Below are positions 40,093-50,802 of a DNA stretch of 64,000 nucleotides, in pieces. Origin of the DNA: Saprolegnia diclina VS20 (lineage: Eukaryota > Oomycota > Saprolegniomycetes > Saprolegniales > Saprolegniaceae); the NCBI RefSeq assembly GCF_000281045.1, contig NW_008246118.1, positions 234,127-298,126 on the forward strand. The letters run 5' to 3'. Numbering within the stretch: the first letter of the stretch is position 1; the number at the start of each line of letters is the position of its first letter. The notes under the pieces were generated by a model that was not told the DNA's origin, did no database searches, and saw only the letters and a program-made list of their open reading frames with translations. A program made the position numbers and the translations under genes.

Positions 40093-43000
40093 CTACTTCT
40101 GATTGGGGTCCATGCGCGGGATGCTGGCGTCGTGGAAGCCCTTGCGGCGGCGACCGAGCTTGACGGGCGGCGCCTTCTTGTGCTTGCCCACGACTTGCAG
40201 CTCGGCTTGGTTGCTCAGCGCGGCCAGCGGCAAGTGGCAGACGCACGCAATGTGGCCGCACGTGTGGCACATGAGGTCTTCGCGGACGTCGCGCTTGGGC
40301 AGGCGCATCGCGAGGCTCGTCTCGTCGACGATCGCCCGCGTCGCCCGCACGATCGCGTCGTAGGTCGAGAGCACGTGCAGGTTACGACTACCGCTGGCCT
40401 CGAGCGCCGCAGCGCGCTCTGCCGCCGCCGCCGCCACCGTGTCGCGGAGGAGGTCGGCTCTTTCGCGCGCGTGGGCCATATTGGTCGCATACGAGACGCA
40501 GCCGTTCGTGGTCGGTGACGCTGGTGGCAGCAGCGCGCGCAGCCGCGCGTTCTCCTTGCGCAGGAGCACGTTGCGGCGCACGTTGCGCACCTTCCAGCGC
40601 ACGCGCTGTCGCCGGACCGCCGCTTTCGTGTCCGCCTCGTACATCATAAGGGCCCGCGAAAGCTCTAAGCGGCGAAGGCCCTCGAGCTCCAATGTCTCGT
40701 CCATGAGGAACTCGTCGCGGTCCCGCTCCAAGTCCTCGAGCTCGATCTGCAGCGTCTCGATCTCGTGGTCGTACTCGCGGATCTAGTCGATGGACTTAGC
40801 CGACAAAGAGACGCAGGGGCTACCTGCTGGCGCTTGCTCAGGATTTCTTCGGCGCTCAAGAGCCGGGAAAAGTGGATCACGACCTTCTCGGTCTCGAACG
40901 CCTCGGCCCAACCGCGGCCGACGTCTTCGGGCGTCATATTTGCGAGCTCGTTGTCGACGAACGGCGCGCGCAGCTCCCAGTCGAGCTAGCTTCTTTGTAT
41001 CAAGTTGGGCGGACCAATGGAAGCGACGCACCCGCATTTGTTTCAAGTCGTGGATGTGCTGAAGTGCCTTCTTCTTGTACTTGACGAGGCGAGCGAGGTC
41101 GGCCGACGCGTCCACGTTGTCGAAGTGCACCATTTCGAGGTCGTCCTATCTCCGCAACATATCAAGTTGATAGATTTGAAAGCGAAGTTCAAGTGCCTTG
41201 AACGTGGTCATGGCGCGCGCTTTGACTTCGATCTTGAGCAGATCGCGCATCGCTTGGCACTGCTGTCGGCTCTGAAAGCTGCGCCACGCGGCCTGGACCT
41301 TGACCGCCGCCGCGCCGTAGCGTCCGCGCTGGGCCATACGTCGCGCCGCCACGTGCTTGCGCGCGAGGAACTGCCGCGCAAGGCACTGAACCGTACGAGC
41401 CGCGGCGTGCTGCAGGCCTACGAGATGGGCCTCCCACGCCATGCGCTCGGCGTACGCGCGCTTGGCTTGGCGCCACGCAAACTACACGTCGCCCAATAGT
41501 ATCAATCTATCAAGAGCGCATCACGTGCCTGGATCACGCACGCAGCTTCGTTCTTGTCGCGGACTTGCTCGAGGCGCTTGCGGACCATGTAGCCGCGGAA
41601 GATGCGCTGGATGAGCCGCGTGGAAGGTACGACGACCATTTTCAGATGCACTTTGCGGCGCTCGCGCTGGAGCACGAGGCGCGCGAGGAAGCCGCGACCT
41701 GCCGCACCGATGCGCGATGCCATCAGGTTGCGCCGGCGCTGCGCAAAGACATCGGCCCACACCACCCGGTTGCGATATGCGCGGTAGGCGCGCTGGAGCG
41801 TGCGGGCCATCGCGCGCTCGACCTCGAGGCGCCGAAACCGCGCACGGCCGCGGCCGCCGCGAAATACGCGCTGGATGGCTATTGCCGCGGGGGTGTAGAC
41901 GACGCGCAAGAGGTGCTCGGCCTTGGCGCGGCGATAGAGGCGTCGGCCTACGTGGCCGCGGTACACCCGCTGGACGAGCGACGCGGCCGGGACTTGCACC
42001 GTGCGCTTAACGAGCGCATGTCGGAACAGTTTGGCGCGCTAGCCACATGGATCGACTTTGACAATGAGGCGGAGCGTACCCGGCGGCCGTAGAGGCCACG
42101 GACGCAGCGCTGGATCCGGATTGCATTCGCGACATGGTACCGCATCCAGAAGACCCACTTGCGCGCTCGGTGCCCGCGACAGAGCCGCTGGAGCCCGATG
42201 GCGCCCAAAATCATTTGGGCTTTGAGCGCGGCTGTTGCCCGGCGCGAGACGACGGACCGATACGCCGCCTGGATGTGCGTAGCTGCAAAGGTCGAGACGA
42301 GGAAGAGCTCGGTCGCAAACACCCGGGCTACATAGCCCCGGTACACGCGCTGCAGTGTGATCGCATGGCGGTGTCGCCGCAAAAGCCGCCGCAGCACGCG
42401 GCTCTAGCATCCGTCGAGTCGGAATCGACTATCAATATCGAGTTGGGCGTACGTGCAAGTGGTGTCGGAAGAGGCGCTGGAGCTTGGTGGCCGCCACGCC
42501 CAGCGCGCGCGTGCGCTTTTCGTAGCGGGCGACGACGGTGTGCACGTCGGCGTCCTTCCCGAGCGCATGCTGCTCCCGGAAGATGGCCGCTTGCTCTTGC
42601 GCGAGGAGCTCTTTGAGTGCTTGGGGCAGTCCGTGGTAAAAGTGAGGCACCCGAGTCGCTGCATGCGGCTCATCAAGGAGCGCGGCGACGTCCTGAAGCG
42701 ACGTTTGCGCCGCTGGATCGACGCCGGCACTCAAGACATGCCCGTGGCTCAGGCCGAGACGTTCGGTCAGCGCGAGCGTGGCTGCCGCCGCGTCGTGCTG
42801 GGCGACCGTTCGACAGATGACGTGAAGATCGAATGCGATGGTGCCAAAGCAGGGCAGTCGCCGGACGTGATCGCCAATGTAGCTGAGCTTGCGGCACTGG
42901 CCAAAGGTCACGCACCCGTCGCAGTCGAGGAGGGCGAGGTAGACAAGCTCGAGGCGGTGCAGCAGCGGGAGCCGCTGGAACGCATCGGTCACGACCGTCA

Positions 43001-43552
43001 CGCCAAACACCGTGTTCCAATGGCTCGGCGGCGGCGCGCTCGGGTCGTTATTGAGCGAGACGGGGTTGTGCCGGTCACGCACCCGGAGCGCCTTGGCGCA
43101 CGCAGCCCGGGCCGCCTTTTCATGCTCGTACGTCCCAACGACGGTCGGTGTCAGCTGGTCGGGCCGCGGTGGCGTGCTGTAGCGCGAGCGCGGGTGGTCG
43201 AACCACTCGGCGACGCTGCGACGCCACGGCGCATGGTAGATCTGCACCTTCCACTTCTTGGCGCTGAGCTGCGAGACCGTCTCGAGCTTGACGCTCTGGT
43301 ACCAGTACCGCTTGGGCCCGAGCACGCGTCGCTGGAGCTGGCGCAGACTAGACTCGCTTCGTGTCCAGATTCACATCTGACATGGTACCTGAGGCTCTCG
43401 ACGCGGAGTGCGTACGGTGAAAACGCGGCCCGGAGCCGGGCGTCGAGCTCGGCTTCAACGTGGCGATCTCGGGTATCCGAGCCTAGCCGCTTGTCAATAG
43501 CTAGAGGGCAAGAGGGCGTACGGGCGCTCGGCCGCTGGCTCCGGCGACTCAT
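40093..43552 (-). CDS. Protein with about eleven IQ (calmodulin-binding) motifs
   Basis: About seven exons give roughly 1,050 residues. After an N-terminal helical region (AELDARLRAAFSPYALRVES joined to LSLRQLQRRVLGPKRYWYQS), residues about 60-330 form an unrecognised domain with VSQLSAKKWKVQIYHAPW and LVYLALLDCDGCVTFGQC, which resembles an EF-hand-like helix-loop-helix. Then come at least eleven IQ motifs, such as AITLQRVYRGYVARVF, AIGLQRLCRGHRARKW, AIRIQRCVRGLYGRRV, ASLVQRVYRGHVGRRLYRR, AIAIQRVFRGGRGRARF, RLIQRIFRGYMVRKRL and AAVKVQAAWRSFQSRQ. The C-terminus is coiled-coil-like (REYDHEIETLQIELEDLERD) with a CHTCGHIACVCHLP Cys/His cluster. It probably scaffolds calmodulin or myosin light chains, maybe at flagella or the cytoskeleton. 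The start lies 56 bp downstream of the CCR4 stop. Confidence 0.8.
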
Positions 43553-43607
43553 CAACACAAGCAGTTTCAATATAAAAGGCTTTCGGTTACGAAGCGTCTA
43601 TACAAGT

Positions 43608-45637
43608 CTAATACCGCCCGGGTGCCATCGCCGGCGTCTTGAGGCAAAAGTCGACGACGAGCGGGACGTGGTCCGAGACGTACTGGCAGTTGGGCAAGCA
43701 CGTACGCGCATACGACTTGAGCACTTCGGGCGTGTGGACCTTGAGGGCCGCGACCGGCGTGAGCTTGTCGGACGTGAACCAAATGTAGTCGACGACGCCG
43801 ACCCACGAGCCTACGTGAGAGTGAGTGATCGTTCCAAATCATCGAGAGCGACGCACCCGTGTAGTTGGTGTAGTTGGGCTCGGTCCCAAAGACCGACGCA
43901 TACGAGCTTGCAAATGGCATCGCGTGCGCAAACTTGGTCATGGGCACGACTTCCGAGAGCTGCTGCAGCTCCGGGTGGTCGCTCTGGACGTGGTTCTGAC
44001 TCAGTAATTCGTAGACGGCGCTCGGCGGCTCGCTGTTGAAGTCGCCGCACAGGATGATCGGGAGTCGTCTCGAATTGGCAATTTGCTCCAGCTAGCATCA
44101 TATAGCCACCGAGAGAAACTGTACTCTATGTCTACCTGCTGGAGAAGGGTGTTGGTCTGCCACAGCTTCACGTCCGGAAAGTCCGGATTCGAAAAGATGT
44201 GGACGTTCGCCACACAGATGCTCGGGAGCACGGGCTTGCGCACGAGGGACCCATTCGCATCGGGCAGCACGTCGAGTACGACGATCTGCGAGACGTTGTC
44301 GCGCACGAGGCGCTGGCGTACGCGCGAGAGGCTGGCCTGGTACGAGTCGCGCTCGTGGTGCGACGCGGTCGGGTACGCCATGTCAAAATTGGCCAAGAGC
44401 GACGCGACAAAGTCGTTGGCGGCTTCGTTAAACTCGAGCGAATACTGCTCCTTGAGGTAAAACCTACGTACGTGGCGTCACGAGACGATAAAACGCAGAG
44501 AAGCGAGTACCGGTTCTTGCGGTAGAACATCGCGCAGCCGTCGACTTTGCCGGCGAGGCCCATGGATTCGCGCGTCTTCTGAAGGTAGAGGCCTTCATAC
44601 CCGAGGTCGGTCATCATGGGCTGGAAAAAGTTCTTGTAGTGATCGGCTTGGACTTCTTGGAGGCAGAGGATGTCGGCGTTGTAGACTTGGAGCTCGCACT
44701 TGAGCAGCTGCTTCCGGAACGACCAGTTGAGCGCCCACATCGGGCAGTACGGGTACATCTGTCGCGTGGCGTAGATCTCGGCAAGCACGTTGTACGAGAG
44801 GACGCGAAATGAGCCAATGTAGCGGACGCGGGCGGCGTCCTTGATGCTTGAAATCATCGGCCGCTTCGGCGCCAGCGGCGGAACTGCAAGAGGCATGAGA
44901 AGACCGCGCCGAGCACAAGATGAGAAGCGTACAAGGAAGAACGATGTTGGTCTCGGTATACTTGGGCGGGCCGCACTCTTCGCCGGACCGGTACATGGCC
45001 GTGCATTCGACGCGAAGCACATGACCTACGTCGCCCGTTGTCGGGGTGTACGTCCTATACGCTCATGGTTGGTGGTGCACGAGAGGACGATGCATGCAAC
45101 GTACTTGGCGGCCTGCAGCGCAGTCCACGTCTCTTCCTTGACAGGGACCATGGCCGAGTTGAGCAGGTCGAGGCTGCGCGCCTTCTCTTTTGCGGCGCTC
45201 ACGTCCTTGGCGGTTCGGTTTTGCTGGTTCTGTTGCTTGGAGGACACGTCATGGAGCTGCCGATGCTGGCCCCAGCCGCTGCGGAAGCACTCGAGGGTGC
45301 AAAAGCCCGAGTCTTCGTTCGCGATGCCCATGCGCGAGCAGACAGCGCACTCGATCTTGGCCATGAGCATGACAATGTTGCCTTCGCCGTTGCCAATGCG
45401 TGGGCATTGCTTGTTGGCGCAAGCGCGCTTTGAGTTGGACTTGTACCAGCAAAACTTGAGTTGGAAGTCGTCGTCGTCAATGTCGCCTTCCGAGGACCGG
45501 TAGAATGCATGCGTCGTGACCTCGCACCCTTCGACGGGCTGGTCCACGCGCAGCGAGATGCGCCCTTCGCCGCTCGTCGGGGATCCCCGCGGTGGGCTTT
45601 GGGAGAAATGATACGCTCGTCGGTCGGGACCCTTCAT
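43608..45637 (-). CDS. CCR4: CCR4-type mRNA deadenylase with plant-like N-terminal zinc finger
   Basis: About seven exons give roughly 575 residues. The N-terminal half has FQLKFCWYKSNSKRACANKQ followed by cysteine pairs CAVC and FCTLECF and WGQHRQLHD. This matches the MYND-like region of plant CCR4a/b rather than the leucine-rich repeats of animal and yeast CCR4. After a junction giving AAKTYTPTTGDVGHVLRVEC, the nuclease (EEP) domain has SFRVLSYNVLAEIYATRQ, the Mg-binding Glu in DILCLQEVQADHY, DGCAMFYR, VCVANVHIFS, CGDFNSEPPSAVYELL and the final DYIWFTSDKL ... YVSDHVPLVVDF. All four catalytic blocks are present. It should shorten poly(A) tails within CCR4-NOT. The ATG at 45637 is chosen because upstream in-frame sequence lacks an ATG; an extra 5' exon cannot be excluded. 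Confidence 0.87.
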
Positions 45638-46455
45638 GTAGGAAGTCGATCGAGAGCTAGGAAGATGGAGACGTTGATGGAACGACGTCGAGGCGCCAGG
45701 AAGGATCGCGCGGGGCTCGAGCTTGATGGACCGCGGAAGCGCGGAGGACGAGGTCGAGGAAGGAGCGCGGTCGTCGGCGCCGGAGGTCGGCGCTTCCAAT
45801 GTAACGTCCAAGAAAGCACGGGTTTATAACCTCTCGTCGCACCTGCCAAATCGCATATTCGATTTCACAGGATTAAGTGCGCGAACCTGGGGTGCACGCT
45901 GCGGATACCGCTTCAACTTGCGGCGCGTCTACATGTTTCTACCTTGGCGATCCAGCTAGCAGCGCCTTCTTCTCACCGCGTGTCTGCCTCATCTGTCTGA
46001 ACCAAGGCTACACGAGCACCACGTACAGTATCGCTCCAGCGCAGCTCTGCAAGTATGCGCATACGAGATGCTCACAATTTTGATAATTTCTCGATTTTTG
46101 AAAAATCAGACGGACCGCCAGTCATTGTACCAGCAGTCGGCTGGGATCGTACGAGTAGGTAGGACCACGCAACTGCGTCTTGTCGACCGCTGTGCAAAGC
46201 ATCGACGCGATAGGCCGTCGAGTGGGCGCGCTAGGCGGGTCCAAGCGCGAAACGGTGTCGAGCCGCCGGCAGCCAATTGTCTTGGAGGTGCGCGCATTAC
46301 AAGTTCGCAAGAGGCTGTTGGCCATACCCCTTTTTGACACGATGAATCTGCTTTTGTCGACGCCCACGACGCTGAATATCGAATGAAAATTCCAACTCGT
46401 CGGTGGGTTGTTCTCAAGATCTGGCCAAGCCCGATGACGAAGAAGAGCCCGAGCG
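45638..46455. other. Intergenic stretch
   Basis: Divergent promoter region between CCR4 (-) and the MDR oxidoreductase (+). Coding-like composition continues from 45640 to 45840 on the minus strand and may be an unrecognised 5' exon or leader of CCR4. No other gene was seen. Confidence 0.4.
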
Positions 46456-47887
46456 CGATGGAGGACGAGCCGACGATGCAAGCCTGCTTCTACACCAAGT
46501 TCGGCAAGCCGACCGTGCTGCAGATGGGGCCGCTGCCCAAGGCGAAGCTCCTCGCGCCCGAGGAAGTCCTCGTCCAGGTGTACGCGGCCTCGATCAATCC
46601 GGTCCGTCCATCGTCGCCAGCGCCATGCTCATGCTGCTGGCCGTGTGTAGATCGACTACAAGCGACGCGAAGGTGGCCTCAAGGCTGTGCTCGATACGAA
46701 ATGGCCGCAGATCGTCGGCTACGACCTTGCAGGCGTCGTCGTCTTGGTCGGCGCCAACGTCAAGCAGTTCCACATTGGCGACGAAGTCTACGCCTGCCTG
46801 CCGCACGATCGGCCTGGCTCGCTCGCCGAGTATACTGCCATCGCGCTATTGTCCATGCACTTGACGAAGAGCGTAGATACGTGTCGGTCGCCGATCGCTA
46901 TGTGGCCATGAAGCCACGCTCGCTCACGTACTAGATAGTCTCGTCCCGCGCCTTCTCGTGCTCACGACTGCTTGTAGCTTTGTGCAAGCCGCTGCGCTCC
47001 CCATCTCATCGCTCGTCGCGTTGCAGACTCTGCGCCGACTCGAGCTGCGCGAAGGTCAAAAGTTCCTCCTAACCGGCGGGTCTGTCTCCATCGTACCGCC
47101 ACTGGGCTCTGGAATGTCGTTGACTTAGGTCGGGCGGCGTCGGGACGCTCGCACTGCAGATGGCGAAGAATGTATTTAAGGTCTGTGTCCAGGTTCGAAG
47201 CTCGGACCTGACGTGCACCGGTAGGCTGGCACGATTGCGACGACGGCGTCGCAGCAGAAGACTCACATCCTCACACGACTCGGCGCAGGTACAGGCGACC
47301 CATGTCCTGCAGTCCATTTCACTGGCGTAGACGTTGTCATCGACTACACGGAGCAGCCCTTCGAGCAAGTGCTGAACGAGTACGACGTGGCCATGGACTG
47401 CACTAGCGAGGTAGTCCATCGAGCAACTCTCCTGACGCTAAGCGCGCGGTCGTAGGCAAAAAAGTGCATGGACTGCGTGACGCAGGGTGGCGTTGTCGCT
47501 TCGATCGCCGACACACCGCCGCCGGTACCTTGATGCAGCGACAACAGCGTTGACACCGCGACGTAGGAAGCGCTGGAGGATTTTCCAGAGTTGGGCGGCC
47601 GCACGTCGTGCTGCCTCGGGTTCGTCCTCGGCTGCTTGAGCTACTCGATGAAGTCCAAGGCGCGTGCGCACCGGCTCAACTACGAGTACGTCTTTGTGGC
47701 GCCGAGCGGCAAGATGCTCACCGAGATTGCGGGGCTTGTCGACGCTGGTCAGCTCCGCCCCGTCATCGACAAGGTGTACCCGTTCGAACTGGCGCTCGAG
47801 GCGCTCGAGCTCCTCGAGACAGGCCACGTCACGGGCAAGCTCGTCCTCGAGTTCAGCGTCGGCGCGTCGCAGCCCGAGTCCGAGTAG
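46456..47887 (+). CDS. MDR-superfamily zinc-independent oxidoreductase
   Basis: Nine exons separated by eight introns of about 40-50 nt give about 354 residues. The GroES-like half has QACFYTKFGKPTVLQMG, VLVQVYAASINP joined to IDYKRREGG, VGYDLAGVVVLVGANVKQF and GSLAEYVSVADRYVAMK. The Rossmann half has EGQKFLLTGGSGGVGTLALQ, whose GGSGGVG NAD(P)H loop is restored exactly by splicing out 47092-47129, then TTASQQKTHILTRLGADVVI and VVASIADTPPPE. Zinc-ligand cysteines of alcohol dehydrogenases are absent, so it is quinone-reductase or RTN4IP1-like. The substrate is unknown. In-frame ATGs at 46383 and 46434 are possible alternative starts. Confidence 0.82.
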
Positions 47888-47968
47888 AATTTGATAACCG
47901 AAACGACCGAAATCTGGTTTCATTTGCCTCTAAATTTGCAGTCTTTCCAGGCAGTTGCACAAGTTTAC

Positions 47969-50531
47969 ATGCAGCCACCCTTGGTCCGCGGCGGGAGCGC
48001 GCGTCTTCACCGCCATCACCGCCACAGCGCCGGCGAGGTGACCGAGTCCACGTCGCCGCGCGTCGAGATCAAGCCGCGCAAGCTGAGCCATATCCAGGTG
48101 GTCAAGATGGGCAACACGAGCGCGCGGGCGATCGGCATTCTCAACGCGCCGCCCGTGACCAGTGGCAAGATGGTGCCGCTGACGCCGGAGGGCGAGGCCA
48201 TTGCTACCGACATCACCGAGGAGCTGCGGTCGGCAGCTCCCAACATTGGCCGGGACGTGATCGCGCTCTCGACTACCGCGACGCCCGTCCAAGTGTCGAT
48301 GAGTCCCCAAGAAGAGATGCTCAACCACGTGCATCTGGAGAAGGCGCTCAAGAACCAAGCGACGGACGACATGCAAAAGACGTTTGTCAAAGGTACACAG
48401 GTCGCGGCGTCGACTCGACTGAGGCGAGCGTAGAGCTGCTTGCGAGCGGCGGCCAATTGAACCGGCACAACACCATGGCCGAGACCAAGCCCCACTGGTT
48501 CATCGCGCACCCGCACGGCAAGGTCCGCCTGCGCTGGGACGTCATGTGCATCGTCCTCATCTTCTACAACGCCATCATCATTCCGGTACGCACTGCGCGT
48601 CTTGTCCCATTTGCCAAAAAGCTACGTTAGTTTCAAGCTGCGTTTCAAGCCGACGGCTCGGGCACCGTGCTTGACAGCGAAGTCAACTACGTGATCGACT
48701 CGATCTTTGGCTTGGACATTGTACGCCCATTCTAGATTCTCGATTGGCGCCACGACTGCGGTTGTCTAGTTGTCCAACTTTTTCACGGGCGTCGACATCA
48801 AGGGCAAAGTGCACTTTCGGCTCAAGTTGATTGCCAAAAAATACGTATTTTCGTGGTTCATCGTCGACTTCCTCTCGACGTTTCCGTTCACGGCCGTCGT
48901 GAGCGGGTCCGACCCGACGATCCGCCGCGCGCTCAAGCTCTTCCGACTCATCCGGCTCCTTCGGCTCTTCCGCATGCTCCGCATTCTCAACCGCCTCCAG
49001 CACGCGCTCCTCATTCGGTCGACGATCAGCAGCCTCTTCCGCTACTGCCTCACGGTCGTCTTCATCTCGCATTGGTTTGCGTACGCCCCCCTCCTCTTCC
49101 TCGTGGGTTGACATTGTGGTAGGTGCTACTTCTTCTGGGTCTCGTACCAAGACTCGATGTACGAGATCCCGCCCATCAACACGTGGCTCAAGGAGAAGAA
49201 CTTGCTGCGCACGACCATGTGGGACCAGTACATCGCCGCGCTCTACTGGGCCGTCATGACACTGTGAGATATATCACTTTCGATGCGTCTCCTGATGCCG
49301 TGTGTAGCGCCACGGTCGGCTACGGCGACGGTACACTGCAACTGTACAGAGGAGCGACTCGCACCGCTGGCTAGTTTCGGGCATTAGCCCCAACGAACGC
49401 TGCTTTGCGATCGTGGCCATGTTTGCGGGCGCCGGCATCTTTGCCTACGGCATCACCAACGTTCGTGCTGTGACTCTAGCGCGTCTGTCACGACTATTGT
49501 CTAGATCGTGTCGCTCGTCTCGAGCTTGACGGCCCACGAGACGGCGTTTCGCGAAAAGATGGTACGTTGCTACGTCGACTTTGGAGTTAACATAAAAGCG
49601 AAGGACGAAATCAACGAGTACATGGCCGCGCGGGACTTGCCTCGGCCGCTGCGGATGGAGATCCGCGACTTCTTCCAGAACGCGCGCAAGAGCAAGGAGA
49701 ACGACATGCTGCAGGAGCAAGAGCTCTTGAACGAGCTCTCGGCGATGCTGCGCTCCAAGATTGCGCTCGCGATCAACGACCATTTCCTGTGGAAGTTCCC
49801 ATTTTTCAAGGGCAGCGACCCGAACTTCATCATGGACCTCGCGCTGAGTATGCGCATGATCTGCTTCGCGCCGTTCGAGGACGTGTGCGTCGAGGGCGAG
49901 CTCGGCCACGAGATGTTCTTCGTCTTCCGCGGCGCTGTCGAAGTCCTCAAGGACAATGTGCAAATCACGGTCCTTGGCGAGAACCAGTACTTTGGTACGT
50001 ATAACCCTCTGTTACATTATCAAGTACGGCTCGTGTAGGCGAAATGGCCATTCTGAACCGCGACTGCAAGCGCATGGCCACCGTGCGCACGCTCTGCTTT
50101 TGCGAGCTGCGCATGCTCTCCCGCGTCCGGTTCCTCGAAGGTGCTTCGGATGCAAATCATGTTCTCGTCCTCATTGTGATCATATAGCGCTGGTGCACTT
50201 TCCAAAGATGATGGAGAAGCTCGCCAACTACTCGAAAGCCCGCGCGAATGGCATGACGCAGGGCGGCGCGTTTGGCCTCTCAAAACCCGACTCGGAGGGC
50301 AGCTCGGGGCGCGCGGTGCGCCGCAAGTCGTCGGTCAACCCGCGCAAGGCGGCGGGGTACCGCCTCAATTGGCGCAACCCGCGCACGAGCGACCCGACGC
50401 TCGGCGACTCGAACGCGACCGAGACCATCGTGCAGCTGGACCACATCAAGCGCGTCCAAGACCTCCTGTCGACCAAGGTCCGCGAAATGCACGCCATGGT
50501 GGACGCGATGACCGACCCAAGCATTCAATAG
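47969..50531 (+). CDS. Voltage-gated K+ channel with cNMP-binding domain (canonical pore)
   Basis: About ten exons give roughly 720 residues. S1 starts after KVRLRWDVMCIVLIFYNAII. S3 is FSWFIVDFLSTFPFTAVV. S4 is RRALKLFRLIRLLRLFRMLR, with Arg or Lys at about every third position. The pore helix and filter read ALYWAVMT-LATVGYGD, the canonical K+ filter, at 49309-49330; an intron follows immediately. S6 is IVAMFAGAGIFAYGITN. The C-linker is FREKMDEINEYMAARDLPRP, and the cNMP-binding domain includes EDVCVEGELGHEMFFVFRGA and the phosphate cassette FGEMAILNRDCKRMATV. Family: EAG/CNG/HCN-like. The gene starts 81 bp after the MDR stop. The tail is basic and probably regulatory. Confidence 0.88.
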
Positions 50532-50802
50532 CCCCATCGATATACATACATAGATACTGTATCGACAATATACTCCATTATGATGTGTTCATTATTGACT
50601 TGATACATTGACTAGGGTTAACCTCGTGTTTTCTTGGAGCAGGTTTTGGCCGAGCTCTTTGGTTGAGGTTTTGCATTGGGGTAGCGTGCAAGCTAGCGGA
50701 GGGATCGTGTACTACGTGCGACGTAGTTTGGACAATTAAAAGATAGACATTTGAAAAGAGAGTGTTGGTCATTCACGTGTGGATCTTGAACGGTCACCAG
50801 TC

